A DNA stretch of 64,000 nt from Pararhodobacter sp. CCB-MM2 (GTDB taxonomy: Bacteria; Pseudomonadota; Alphaproteobacteria; Rhodobacterales; Rhodobacteraceae). Below, piece by piece: positions 53,895-64,000 of this stretch. Numbering within the stretch: position 1 is the first letter of the stretch; each line of letters starts with the position of its first letter. The translations under genes and the position numbers were made by a program. Under the pieces are notes generated by a model. That model was not told the DNA's origin. It ran no database searches and saw only the letters and a program-made list of their open reading frames with translations. The DNA is taken from the NCBI RefSeq assembly GCF_001691415.1, contig NZ_LRRR01000019.1, positions 22,029-86,028 on the forward strand, read 5' to 3'.

Positions 53895-55757
53895 TCACCA
53901 GACCACGGGATGCGTCTCGCCGGTGGCGACATTGACGAAGCCCTGCGGTGCCAGAGGCGAGGGCGCGACCAGCACCCAGCGCCAAGGCGCGCACGTCAGG
54001 GTTGCGAAGGCCAGACGCTCGGGGAAGCCGGGGAACCAGCGTGGGCTGTAGGTAGGCTCATACATCCACTCGATTTTCGCGCCTTCCGCGTAGAGCCGCT
54101 GCATCTCGGCATCTAGCTCCTCGGGGGCGCGGCAGGTCATCAGTCCGGCGATCTCGTAACCGACGGTTGCGACCAGCTTGCCCTCGCGCACCAAGGCCCA
54201 GCCGCCTTGGCTGTCGCGGAGCGCGTTGACCGCCGTGGCCATTGCCTCATCCGACGACCCAACTGCCCAAATATTGTGCTTATCGTGTCCCATCGAACAG
54301 GCAAGTGCCGAATCAGCAGTCTTCGGACCCGTCCCCAACCAGAACATCGCCGAGGTCTTCCCCTCGCCCGAGAAGCGGTCGACGATGGCGAACTTGGTCA
54401 CGTTGCGGCTGTGATCGCGCTGCACCGCGCCGTCCTTGACCGGCAGGTCCATGGTCAGGAAGTCATCCGCCCAGTGGAAGGGCCGCAGCAGCGCCGCGCT
54501 CATCGTCTCGCGCCCCGGCTCGGCCTTAATGGCGAAGTCCTCGGCATTCAGCGGGCGGTCGATGGTGACGGTCTTCGTCGCCCATTCCGGCCAGTCGATC
54601 TTCGGCACGGGCTTCAGGTAGCGCTTGCCCTCCGAGACCTGCTCCCCATCCGCCCAGACTTGCGCGATGGACAGGCTGGCGACGTCATCGAGCAGCACCA
54701 CATCCGCGAACCGGCCCGGCGCGATGGAGCCGACCCAGGGCGTCAGGCGCATGTGGCGGGCGGGGTTGATCGTCACCATCTGGATCGCGATCTCGGGCGA
54801 GAGGCCGGACTCGATGGCCAGCCGCACGTTGTAATCCGTGGCGCCCATCTTCATCGTGTCCGAGCACGACCGGTCATCTGTCGTCAGCGCGAACTGGCTC
54901 CATTCCGTCAGCCCGGCGGCCAGCAGGCCTTGGATCATCTCGCGCGCGGAATGCGGACGCAGCTCCATGAACAGGCCGCGCCGCAGCTTGTCCAATACCT
55001 CCTCGGCCGTCCAGGCCTCGTGGTCCGAGGCCAGACCCGCCGCCGCGAAGGCGTTGATATTGGGCAGATCCTTGATCCCGGCGGCATGGCCCTCGACCAC
55101 GCCCCGGGCGGCGAAGGTGGCCTCGATCATGCCCCAGAGCCGGTCATGCGAGGGGTTCTGGGGCGACCAAACGGCGGGCCAGTCCATCACCTCATCGAGG
55201 CCCGCAACCATCAGGCTTTCGGCCATGAATTGCGCCTGCTCGTCACGCCCGAACCAGCCGCCGCCCCATTCATAGGCGGTCGGCGGCACGGCGGAGCCGG
55301 GCAGCGGGAAGATCTTCTGCGGGCTGCCCGCCAGCCGCGCGGCCAGCCAGAATTCCAGCGTCTTCGCGCCGTTCACATTCGAGAATTCGTGGCTCGCCTC
55401 GCAGGTCCAGGTGTTGCCGAAGGGCAGGACCAGCGCGGCCTCCCATTCCGGCGAGACATGGCTGGATTCGATGTGCTTGTGCACCTCGCCGAAGCCCGGC
55501 ACCGCCGCCAGACCCGAACGATCCACCTCCTGCGCTGCCTTGCCCGGCCATGACCCATAGGGCCCGGTATAGGCGATGCGGCGGCCCGCGATGATGATCT
55601 CCTGATCCTCGAGCCACATGCGCGAATGCACGTCCAGCAGACGCCCAACCCGCAGGCGGGTGTCGGCCTCCAGCTCGCCGCGGGCGACGCGGGTCAGGCG
55701 CTGGCGGATCTTCACCTCGTCCTTGGGCGAAATCAGCAGGTCATCAGGCAGGGTCAT
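53895..55757 (-). CDS. Adenine-deaminase-like amidohydrolase
   Basis: This 620-residue metallohydrolase resembles adenine deaminase (Ade). The N-terminal catalytic part has VPGFGEVHKHIESSH (first metal His pair); further on lie GHAAGI, TTDDRSCSDTM and INPARHM. The C-terminal domain has CSMGHDKHNIWAVGSSDEAM, matching the Ade closing motif. Ade converts adenine to hypoxanthine; other members act on other heterocycles. It immediately follows the nucleoside hydrolase gene (adjacent start and stop), giving a hydrolase-deaminase pair ahead of the importer. Confidence 0.85.
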   Translation of the reverse strand: MTLPDDLLISPKDEVKIRQRLTRVARGELEADTRLRVGRLLDVHSRMWLEDQEIIIAGRRIAYTGPYGSWPGKAAQEVDRSGLAAVPGFGEVHKHIESSHVSPEWEAALVLPFGNTWTCEASHEFSNVNGAKTLEFWLAARLAGSPQKIFPLPGSAVPPTAYEWGGGWFGRDEQAQFMAESLMVAGLDEVMDWPAVWSPQNPSHDRLWGMIEATFAARGVVEGHAAGIKDLPNINAFAAAGLASDHEAWTAEEVLDKLRRGLFMELRPHSAREMIQGLLAAGLTEWSQFALTTDDRSCSDTMKMGATDYNVRLAIESGLSPEIAIQMVTINPARHMRLTPWVGSIAPGRFADVVLLDDVASLSIAQVWADGEQVSEGKRYLKPVPKIDWPEWATKTVTIDRPLNAEDFAIKAEPGRETMSAALLRPFHWADDFLTMDLPVKDGAVQRDHSRNVTKFAIVDRFSGEGKTSAMFWLGTGPKTADSALACSMGHDKHNIWAVGSSDEAMATAVNALRDSQGGWALVREGKLVATVGYEIAGLMTCRAPEELDAEMQRLYAEGAKIEWMYEPTYSPRWFPGFPERLAFATLTCAPWRWVLVAPSPLAPQGFVNVATGETHPVVW

Positions 55758-56696
55758 TCAATTCACCGAGGCAGAATAGAGGGCCACAAGCTTCGCCACA
55801 TCGGCGCTGCGCACGAGGGTCACGGGCGGTGTGCCCAGCCGACCCGAGGGATCAACGATCACCATCCCCCGCGTAAGGCCGGGGGCCAGAGACACGTCCA
55901 GCGAGGCGGTCAGGCTCTCGGTCACCACAGAGGGGTCGATGATCACCGCGGCGGCCATCGGATCGACGAAGCGGAAGAAATCCTTGCCGGTGAAGCCCTT
56001 GATGACGTTCATCGCGTGGCTCGACAGGGCGACGGCGAAGCGGGTCTTGTCGCTCTCCTGAAGCCCGGCGAACAGGGCGGCGACATCGGCACCCGGCATG
56101 CGGTGGCTGGCGCAGGTTTCCCACGGCACCAGCACCGTCTCCAACCCCGCGGTCAGCACGATCTGCGCGGCCTCGGGGTCGGCATAGATGTTGAACTCGG
56201 CCGCCGGGGTGACATTGCCGCGCCCGTCGATGGTGCCGCCCATGATCACCAGCCGCCCCACGCCGCCCGCGCAATCGGGCGCCTGCCGCAACGCCAGCGC
56301 GAGGTTGGTGAGCGGCCCGATCATCAGCAGATCGACCTTCCAGCCTCCGGCGATGGCCGCCCGAAGCTCTGAGATAAGGAACGCCACGCCCTCTGCACTG
56401 GCAGCGTCCGGCAGGACTTCGGGCCGCGGGGCACCGCCGAGGCCATCGGCCCCGTGGATCTCACGCGCGGCGATGGGTTTGTTGACCAAGGCCGCCGCGG
56501 CGCCCTTGTGGACGGGCAGGTCCGGCAGACCGCAGGTGGCCAGCGTCGTCAGGATATTCGCGGTTGCGGCCTCCAGATCGACATTGCCGAAGACCGTGGT
56601 CACGGCGTCGGGCGCGCGGCCGGCCGCGATCAGCATCATCAGCGCCTGCGCGTCATCGACGCCGCCATCGGTATCGAGGATCAACCTGTCCCGCAT
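55758..56696 (-). CDS. Nucleoside hydrolase, group lacking the classical active-site His
   Basis: This 312-residue nucleoside hydrolase has the calcium motif DTDGGVDDA (about 8-16) and EFNIYADPEAAQ. At the position where the other family copy has RPLHDPC, this protein reads FVDPMAA: the Asp remains but the His becomes Val. Group II/III family members are known to lack this His, so activity is still likely, with a different leaving-group activation. It heads the operon, with an ATG at 56696. Together with the Ade-like gene it could convert adenosine to ribose and hypoxanthine. Confidence 0.87.
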   Translation of the reverse strand: MRDRLILDTDGGVDDAQALMMLIAAGRAPDAVTTVFGNVDLEAATANILTTLATCGLPDLPVHKGAAAALVNKPIAAREIHGADGLGGAPRPEVLPDAASAEGVAFLISELRAAIAGGWKVDLLMIGPLTNLALALRQAPDCAGGVGRLVIMGGTIDGRGNVTPAAEFNIYADPEAAQIVLTAGLETVLVPWETCASHRMPGADVAALFAGLQESDKTRFAVALSSHAMNVIKGFTGKDFFRFVDPMAAAVIIDPSVVTESLTASLDVSLAPGLTRGMVIVDPSGRLGTPPVTLVRSADVAKLVALYSASVN

Positions 56697-56777
56697 CCGT
56701 CTCTGTCCTGTGGGGGGTGGCGGCGGGGCCGCCCTTCCCCTCCCGTTTCGCGCAAGGGGACAGGGATGTCCAGCCGG

Positions 56778-57923
56778 TCAGCCCAGCTGGCGCAGCAGCG
56801 CCTGCGAGGGCGTGCCGGTCACGTCCAACCCGCGGCTGGCCTGATAGGCACGGATCGCGGCCTCGGTGTTCGAGCCGATCACGCCATCCGCGCCCTCGGT
56901 ATCGAAGCCCTGCGCGGTCAGCCGCTGTTGCAGGCGGATCCGGTCGGTGCGGGTCAAGCCATTGGCATCGGGCGGGAAGGTGCCGCGCAGCGGGCCGCCT
57001 CCGGCGATCCGGTCGGCCAGATGTCCCACGCCCAGCGCATAGGCGTCGGACGGGTTATAGCGCCGGATCACCCGGAAATTGTCGGTGGTGGCAAAGCGCG
57101 GCCCGCCGTCCTGCGGCTGGATGATCCGGCCTTCAGGCGCGCCGTAGCCGACCTCGCCGCCCCAGCGCAGACCGCGACGCCAGCCGTGGCGCTGCAGATA
57201 GGTGGCCGTCGTCGCCAGCGCGTCTGTCGGGTCCTCGGACCAGATGTCGCGGCGGCCGTCGCCGGTGAAATCGACGGCATATTCCTGAAACACCGTCGGC
57301 ATGCATTGCGTATGTCCCATCGCACCAGCCCAGCTGCCGGTCATCTGCGAGGCCGGGATATCCCCGTTCTGCACGATGCGCAGGGCGGCCATCAGCTCGC
57401 GCTCGAAATACCGGCCGCGACGCCCCTCAAAGGCCAGCGTCGAGGTGGCCGAGATCACCGGGATCTGGCCCTGACGTTCGCCGAAATAGCTCTCCAGCCC
57501 CCAGATCGCCGTGACGATGGCGGCATCGACGCCGGTGCGCTCCTCGATCGCGCGCAGGGTGCTGCGGTGACGGGCAAAGGCCGCGCGGCCCTTTTCCACC
57601 CGTTCGTCCGAGGCGGCGATGGAGAGGTAATCCTCCAGCGTGCGGCGGAACTCGACCTGATTGCGGTCGCGGGTCACGACGCCCGGCAGAAAGCCCGCGC
57701 CCCGGAACGCCGTGGACAGCGTCCCGCGCGAGATCCCCTGCCCCATCGCGCGCTCGCGGAAGGCGGCGACCCAGGCGTCGTAATCGGCATTGGGCGCGGG
57801 ACGCAGGTCGTCGGGCAGGTCCTCGGCCATGGTGGAGCCGAGGCGTGAGACCACGGGCGAGGAACAAGCGGTCAGGCCGAGGCCCAGAAGGCCCAGCCCG
57901 AAGAAACGGCGTGTGATCGGCAT
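56778..57923 (-). CDS. Lytic murein transglycosylase (MltB-type) lipoprotein
   Basis: This 381-residue murein-cleaving lipoprotein has a lipobox LTAC (signal MPITRRFFGLGLLGLGLTAC). The MltB/SLT_2 catalytic domain has the catalytic Glu in WGLESYFGE, with WAGAMGHTQCMPTVF following. A C-terminal PG-binding domain (about 325-380) includes GFDTEGADGVIGSNTEAAIRAYQ. It is anchored in the outer membrane and cuts glycan strands. The ATG at 57923 was chosen; a longer upstream frame lacks a signal peptide. Confidence 0.9.
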   Translation of the reverse strand: MPITRRFFGLGLLGLGLTACSSPVVSRLGSTMAEDLPDDLRPAPNADYDAWVAAFRERAMGQGISRGTLSTAFRGAGFLPGVVTRDRNQVEFRRTLEDYLSIAASDERVEKGRAAFARHRSTLRAIEERTGVDAAIVTAIWGLESYFGERQGQIPVISATSTLAFEGRRGRYFERELMAALRIVQNGDIPASQMTGSWAGAMGHTQCMPTVFQEYAVDFTGDGRRDIWSEDPTDALATTATYLQRHGWRRGLRWGGEVGYGAPEGRIIQPQDGGPRFATTDNFRVIRRYNPSDAYALGVGHLADRIAGGGPLRGTFPPDANGLTRTDRIRLQQRLTAQGFDTEGADGVIGSNTEAAIRAYQASRGLDVTGTPSQALLRQLG

Positions 57924-58030
57924 CGTTCTGCTCACCTTTCGATGCATTTTTGCCCATGGTGCCGAAGCCGGGCCGCGGACACAATGGCGCAATGCCCGCC
58001 GCGCGGGTTTCTTGCCGACCGATGGAGCCG

Positions 58031-59212
58031 TCAGCCTGTCGGGCGATCCCAGCCGGAATTGTTCGGTCGGTCGGCCTGTTTCGCGCTGTCGACTCGCTTC
58101 GCCTCGGGGTGGACGCGGTGATAGCCCCGCCAGTTGTTGGGCCGGGCGCGGAGGTATTGCGGCGGGTAGTCGGCATCGACCCCCAGCATCGCCGCCGCAT
58201 GCCAGCCCCAGCGCGGATCGTCGAGGAAACCGCGCGCCAGCGCGATCATGTCGGCCTGCCCTTCGGTCAGGATCGCCTCGGCCTGCAGCGGGTCCGTGAT
58301 CATGCCGACGGCGGCGGCGGTGAGCCCGGTCTCGGCCTTGACTCGCGCAGCGAAGGGGACCTGATGGCCGGGGCTGGCGGGCGGGATCTGCGCATCAGGG
58401 ACGAGGTTGCCGGCGGACATCGTGACGTAATCGACGCCCCGCGCTTTCAGCGCCTCTGCCAGCACCATAGCGTCGTCCAGCTTCAGCCCCTCGGGGTGCC
58501 AATCCGTGCTGTTGACGCGGAAGCCCAGCGCGCAATGGGCGGGGAGGACGGCGCGGACGGCCTCCACCACCTCCAGCGGAAAACGCATCCGCCCCTCGGG
58601 TGAGCCGCCATAGGCGTCGGTGCGGTGATTGGTGCGGGGCGAGAGGAACTGGTGCAGAAGATAGCCATGCGCGCCATGGATCTCGATCACCTCGAACCCC
58701 GCCCTGACCGCGCGTGAGGCGCTCTCGGCGAAGGCGCGGGTCAGCTGGGTGATGGCCTCGACGCTCATCGCCTCAGGCACCGCCCATTGGTCATTATAGG
58801 CCAGCGCTGAAGGGCCCTTGGTGGTCCAGGCGCCTTCCTCGGGCGGCAGGGATTCGCCGCGGCCCCGGTCGGCGATGCTGCGGGCCGAGCCGCGCCGCCC
58901 GGCATGGCTGAGCTGGATCCCCAGCCGTGCCGAGGACAGGGGCCGGATACGCGCCACCAGATCCGTCAGCGCCGCCTCCTGCGCGTCGTTCCACAGGCCC
59001 AAACAGCCATGAGTGATGCGCCCTGCAGGCTCGACCGCCGTTGCCTCGGCGATGAGCAGCCCGGCGCCGGACATCATCAACCCGCCGAGATGGATCAGAT
59101 GCCAGTCCTGCGCCACGCCCTCGACGGCCGAATATTGGCACATGGGCGAGACCTGAATGCGGTTGGGCAGCGTGACGCCGCCGATCGTGAGCGGCTCGAA
59201 CAGTTTCGCCAT
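58031..59212 (-). CDS. Old Yellow Enzyme family NADH:flavin oxidoreductase
   Basis: This 393-residue FMN enzyme of the YqjM-type subclass reduces activated C=C bonds. It opens LFEPLTIGGVTLPNRIQVSPMCQYSA, where the Cys that tunes the flavin sits in MCQYS. The active-site HGAHGYLLHQFLSPRTN holds the His, and GFRVNSTDW and ALARGFLDDP bind the FMN phosphate. It is cytoplasmic. Its stop is about 108 bases from the transglycosylase start on the same strand. Confidence 0.9.
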   Translation of the reverse strand: MAKLFEPLTIGGVTLPNRIQVSPMCQYSAVEGVAQDWHLIHLGGLMMSGAGLLIAEATAVEPAGRITHGCLGLWNDAQEAALTDLVARIRPLSSARLGIQLSHAGRRGSARSIADRGRGESLPPEEGAWTTKGPSALAYNDQWAVPEAMSVEAITQLTRAFAESASRAVRAGFEVIEIHGAHGYLLHQFLSPRTNHRTDAYGGSPEGRMRFPLEVVEAVRAVLPAHCALGFRVNSTDWHPEGLKLDDAMVLAEALKARGVDYVTMSAGNLVPDAQIPPASPGHQVPFAARVKAETGLTAAAVGMITDPLQAEAILTEGQADMIALARGFLDDPRWGWHAAAMLGVDADYPPQYLRARPNNWRGYHRVHPEAKRVDSAKQADRPNNSGWDRPTG

Positions 59213-59311
59213 GACTCTCCCCCTCTGGCCACGCGGAAGGAAAGCGGGCGCGACTTGCGCTGGCAAGGGAAAGCCCCTCGGGCAGCGCGACTTTCACAAG
59301 GATGGAAATGC

Positions 59312-59335
59312 AAAGGGCGCCCCGAGGGGCGCCCT
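59312..59335 (-). terminator. Intrinsic terminator of clpB
   Basis: A 10-base GC stem (agggcgcccc / ggggcgccct) follows the clpB stop on the minus strand, trailed by TTTGCATTT. Confidence 0.65.
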
Positions 59336-59354
59336 GCGTCATCTCAGGCAAGGG

Positions 59355-61970
<2,616 letters not shown>

Positions 61971-62049
61971 CGCGTTCTCCGTTCTAAAGCGCCCGTCTGT
62001 CGCGGCACGCCCGACCATCGGCGCGTGCCCCTTGCGGGCCTCGATCCCT

Positions 62050-62077
62050 ATGTGGGGAGGTTTTTTTCCCGATCAAG
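62050..62077 (-). promoter_or_regulatory. Sigma-32-type heat-shock promoter of clpB
   Basis: On the minus strand, CTTGAT (62072-62077) and CCCCACAT (62050-62057) are separated by 14 bases, close to the RpoH consensus CTTGAA-N13-17-CCCCATNT. It lies about 80 bases upstream of the clpB start. Confidence 0.8.
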
Positions 62078-62145
62078 GCGCCTGTTAACCGCACCTCAAG
62101 GTTGAATGCGGAAGATTGGTAAAAACGTCACTGGGAGACGTCGCC

Positions 62146-62439
62146 ATGATCTATAGAGAGCGCGCACCACGCCTCGCCTCACGGGCCTTCGTACAGGTCC
62201 GCGCCCCGATGGGGGCCTTCGACTGCACCTTGGGCAATGTGTCCTCGGGCGGTGCCCGACTGTTGGGCGTGCCGGAAGGAAAGCTCAACATCGGCGATTG
62301 GGTCGATATCAGCGTTGCCGGCCAACACCACCCGGCCGAGGTTCGCTGGCATTTCGACGACACCTGCGGGCTGATGTTCGAAAGCCCGTTGAGCGACTAC
62401 CAGATCACGCAAATTCTGGGTCGCGGCGCCGGGTATTAA
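62146..62439 (+). CDS. PilZ-domain protein
   Basis: This 97-residue PilZ protein is a candidate c-di-GMP receptor. The C-terminal part has the second PilZ motif as NVSSGGARLL (D/N-x-S-x-x-G form). The usual RxxxR motif should lie near the N-terminus; RERAPRLASR is the candidate, with slightly altered spacing. The ATG at 62146 has GGGAG upstream. It is followed three bases later by a second PilZ gene, so the pair may act together. Confidence 0.82.
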   Translation: MIYRERAPRLASRAFVQVRAPMGAFDCTLGNVSSGGARLLGVPEGKLNIGDWVDISVAGQHHPAEVRWHFDDTCGLMFESPLSDYQITQILGRGAGY

Positions 62440-62442
62440 ACG

Positions 62443-62784
62443 ATGAAGACCTACCGTGAACACCGCTTCCCCTGCGAATTGAAGGCCGTCCTTCATTCCA
62501 AGGCCGGTCGCGCCCCGACCGAGGTGATCAACATCTCGCAGACCGGCGCGCGCCTCGTGCATCACGGCTCGCTCCAGCCGGGCGATCGCGTATCGCTTGA
62601 CCTGCTACCCGGCCGCCCGCCGCTGGAAGCGCAGGTGCGCTGGAACCGCGCCGACATGCTGGGCCTGCGTTTCGACCGGATCCTGCCGCCCTCTGACGTG
62701 ACCCGCCTGCGCGCCACTGTCACCGGCGCCCGCAGCACTCCCGGTCGCAGCCATCTCCATGTCGGCCTGCGCGAGCTGCGCTGA
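62443..62784 (+). CDS. PilZ-domain protein
   Basis: This 113-residue PilZ protein has a clear RxxxR motif in YREHRFPC (about 4-8) and the second motif NISQTGARLV (about 30-39), suggesting intact c-di-GMP binding. The C-terminal basic tail (RATVTGARSTPGRSHLH) extends beyond the domain. It starts three bases after the first PilZ gene, almost certainly on one transcript. Targets are unknown. Confidence 0.85.
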   Translation: MKTYREHRFPCELKAVLHSKAGRAPTEVINISQTGARLVHHGSLQPGDRVSLDLLPGRPPLEAQVRWNRADMLGLRFDRILPPSDVTRLRATVTGARSTPGRSHLHVGLRELR

Positions 62785-62874
62785 CCACGCGCCCCCGCCA
62801 CGGCGAAGGATAGGCCAGCTTCCTTGACAGCTTGGCCCCGCGCGCTCATATCCCCGTCAAACGGAGGCTCGCGC

Positions 62875-63432
62875 ATGTTCATCCAGACTGAATCCACCCC
62901 GAACCCTGCCACGCTGAAATTCCTGCCGGGTCAGGATGTGCTGGGCCGGGGCACCGCCGATTTCCCGGACGAAGCCAGCGCCGGCACCTCGCCGCTGGCC
63001 CGCGCGATCTTCGCCGCACCGGGCGTGACCGGTGTCTTCCTCGGCGCCGATTTCATCACCGTGACCAAGGCTGAGGGCACCGACTGGGCCCATGCCAAAC
63101 CCTCGATCCTCGGCGCGATCCTCGAGCATTACCAATCCGGCCGCCCCGCCATCGAAGGCGAGACGGAATCGGCCCACGCCACCCAGGAAGGCCCGGATGG
63201 CGAGGTTGTGGACCAGATCAAGGAACTGCTCGACACCCGCGTGCGCCCAGCCGTGGCGCAGGACGGCGGCGACATCACCTTCCACGGTTTCGACCGCGGC
63301 GTGGTCTATCTGCACATGAAGGGCGCCTGCGCCGGCTGCCCCTCGTCGACGATGACCCTGAAGATGGGCATCGAGAACCTGCTGCGCCATTACATCCCCG
63401 AGGTGACCGAGGTCCGTCAGGTTGCCGTCTGA
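62875..63432 (+). CDS. NifU-like iron-sulfur scaffold protein
   Basis: This 185-residue protein has an N-terminal Nfu_N domain (about 1-88, MFIQTESTPNPATLKFLPG) and a C-terminal NifU scaffold domain with GACAGCPSST (the CxxC cluster site, about 153-161). It carries or delivers Fe-S clusters to target proteins. The ATG at 62875 has GGAGG upstream; a longer upstream frame is not used. It overlaps the tsaB-like gene start by about 11 bases, an arrangement seen in Rhodobacterales. Confidence 0.92.
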   Translation: MFIQTESTPNPATLKFLPGQDVLGRGTADFPDEASAGTSPLARAIFAAPGVTGVFLGADFITVTKAEGTDWAHAKPSILGAILEHYQSGRPAIEGETESAHATQEGPDGEVVDQIKELLDTRVRPAVAQDGGDITFHGFDRGVVYLHMKGACAGCPSSTMTLKMGIENLLRHYIPEVTEVRQVAV

Positions 63433-64000
63433 CGCAACCGTTCTCGGCTTCGATACTTCCGGCCCCTGGATCGCCTGTGCGGTGATCCGGGGCGATTCCG
63501 TTCTGGCCCACCACCACCAAGATCTGCCCAAGGGCCAGGGCGAGGCACTGATGCCCGCGCTGCAAGCCGTTCTCGATGCGGCCGGGATCACCTGGGACCA
63601 ACTCGACGCCCTCGGCGCCGGGATCGGACCCGGTAATTTCACCGGCATCCGCATCACCTGCGCCGCGGCCCGCGGCCTCGCGCTCGGCCTCGGCATTCCG
63701 GCCATCGGCGTCGACCGCTTCGATGCCGTCGCCCTCGACGCCCCCGAACGCCCCGTCGCCGTCGCCGCCCTGCGCGGCCAAGCCTGGGTCCGCGCCCCCG
63801 GCGCCGCCCCCACCCTTCCTGCTCGCCCACCCGACCCATCTTCTTCTACTCCCCCCGGATTCCGACCCCGAGCCCCGCCGCAACATCGTCACCGCGCCGA
63901 CCTGGGCCGACGGCGGGGATACCCATCGCCTCGCCTCGGAACTGATGGCGCGGCTGTCGGAACTGCCTGCTTTGCCGCCGAAGATGGGCTTTGCCATTGA
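63422..64000 (+). pseudogene. tsaB: TsaB, tRNA t6A-modification protein, with apparent frameshift and 3' truncation
   Basis: The start (TTG at 63422; LPSDATVLGFDTSGPWIACAV) and GAGIGPGNFTGIRITCAAARGLALGL match TsaB, partner of TsaD in threonylcarbamoyl-adenosine synthesis. Codons 1-130 are normal. Near base 63800-63815 the frame loses family likeness and gives a Pro/Arg/Ser-rich tail ending at a TGA at 63998. In the +1 frame, from about 63816, a plausible TsaB continuation appears (LLLLPPDSDPEPRRN... SELMARLSELPALPPKMGF) and runs off the window end. An extra base in the C-rich run gcccccaccc would explain this. It may be a real mutation or a sequencing error; the window edge cuts the gene. 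Confidence 0.78.

Overview
The window looks like a stretch of chromosome from a Rhodobacterales alphaproteobacterium (Roseobacter/Paracoccus-like). The reasons are its high GC content, the gene neighbours (DUF3572 beside PleD, dapF-mtaB, recA with an alphaproteobacterial GTTC-N7-GTTC SOS box, ftsY beside small membrane and secreted proteins), and ectoine-degradation proteins of the marine alphaproteobacterial type. About 60 protein genes and one tRNA are packed tightly. No gene-free stretch exceeds 300 bases. I see no insertion sequence, prophage, integrase, CRISPR array or rRNA.

Left part (1-19 kb): the end of mutL, then rmuC and an ectoine hydrolase (doeA). Next is a two-gene signalling operon of an H-NOX-like protein and an HNOBA-GGDEF diguanylate cyclase; the H-NOX-like protein lacks the heme histidine. 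A HAD phosphatase, DUF3572 and a PleD response regulator follow. Then come an EF-hand protein, an ECF sigma factor, a putative anti-sigma factor and a CpxP-like metal sensor, all on the minus strand. DUF983 and NUDIX genes follow behind a structured leader, then a secreted von Willebrand A protein, a GNAT enzyme, gltX, an alpha/beta hydrolase divergent from an AraC regulator, a small zincin, and recA-MOSC under an SOS promoter, followed by tRNA-Gly(UCC).

Middle (19-45 kb): polysaccharide deacetylase, class V aminotransferase, two DMT exporters, a class III aminotransferase divergent from doeB, AlkB alkane hydroxylase, ftsY, MgtC, a luciferase-like monooxygenase, an ABC exporter, a secreted DUF4139 protein, a LysR-DoxX-extradiol dioxygenase group, an acyl-CoA synthetase, mtaB-dapF, panE and an NCS1 nucleobase-type permease.

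Right part (45-64 kb): a DEDDh exonuclease, a phosphoribosyltransferase and an M20 amidohydrolase. Then comes a long minus-strand operon combining two nucleoside hydrolases, an adenine-deaminase-like enzyme, a second amidohydrolase and a complete PotABCD-type ABC importer. The gene content argues that this transporter brings in a purine nucleoside or base rather than a polyamine, which makes it the best candidate for an undescribed uptake and catabolic system. The window ends with a lytic transglycosylase, an Old Yellow Enzyme relative, clpB behind a heat-shock promoter, two tandem PilZ proteins, a NifU-like protein and a tsaB copy with an apparent frameshift.

Three themes recur. Cyclic-di-GMP is made (two GGDEF proteins) and probably sensed (two PilZ proteins) within the window. 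Purine and nucleoside handling is concentrated at 43-57 kb. Compatible-solute (ectoine) catabolism is present but its genes are split about 20 kb apart.
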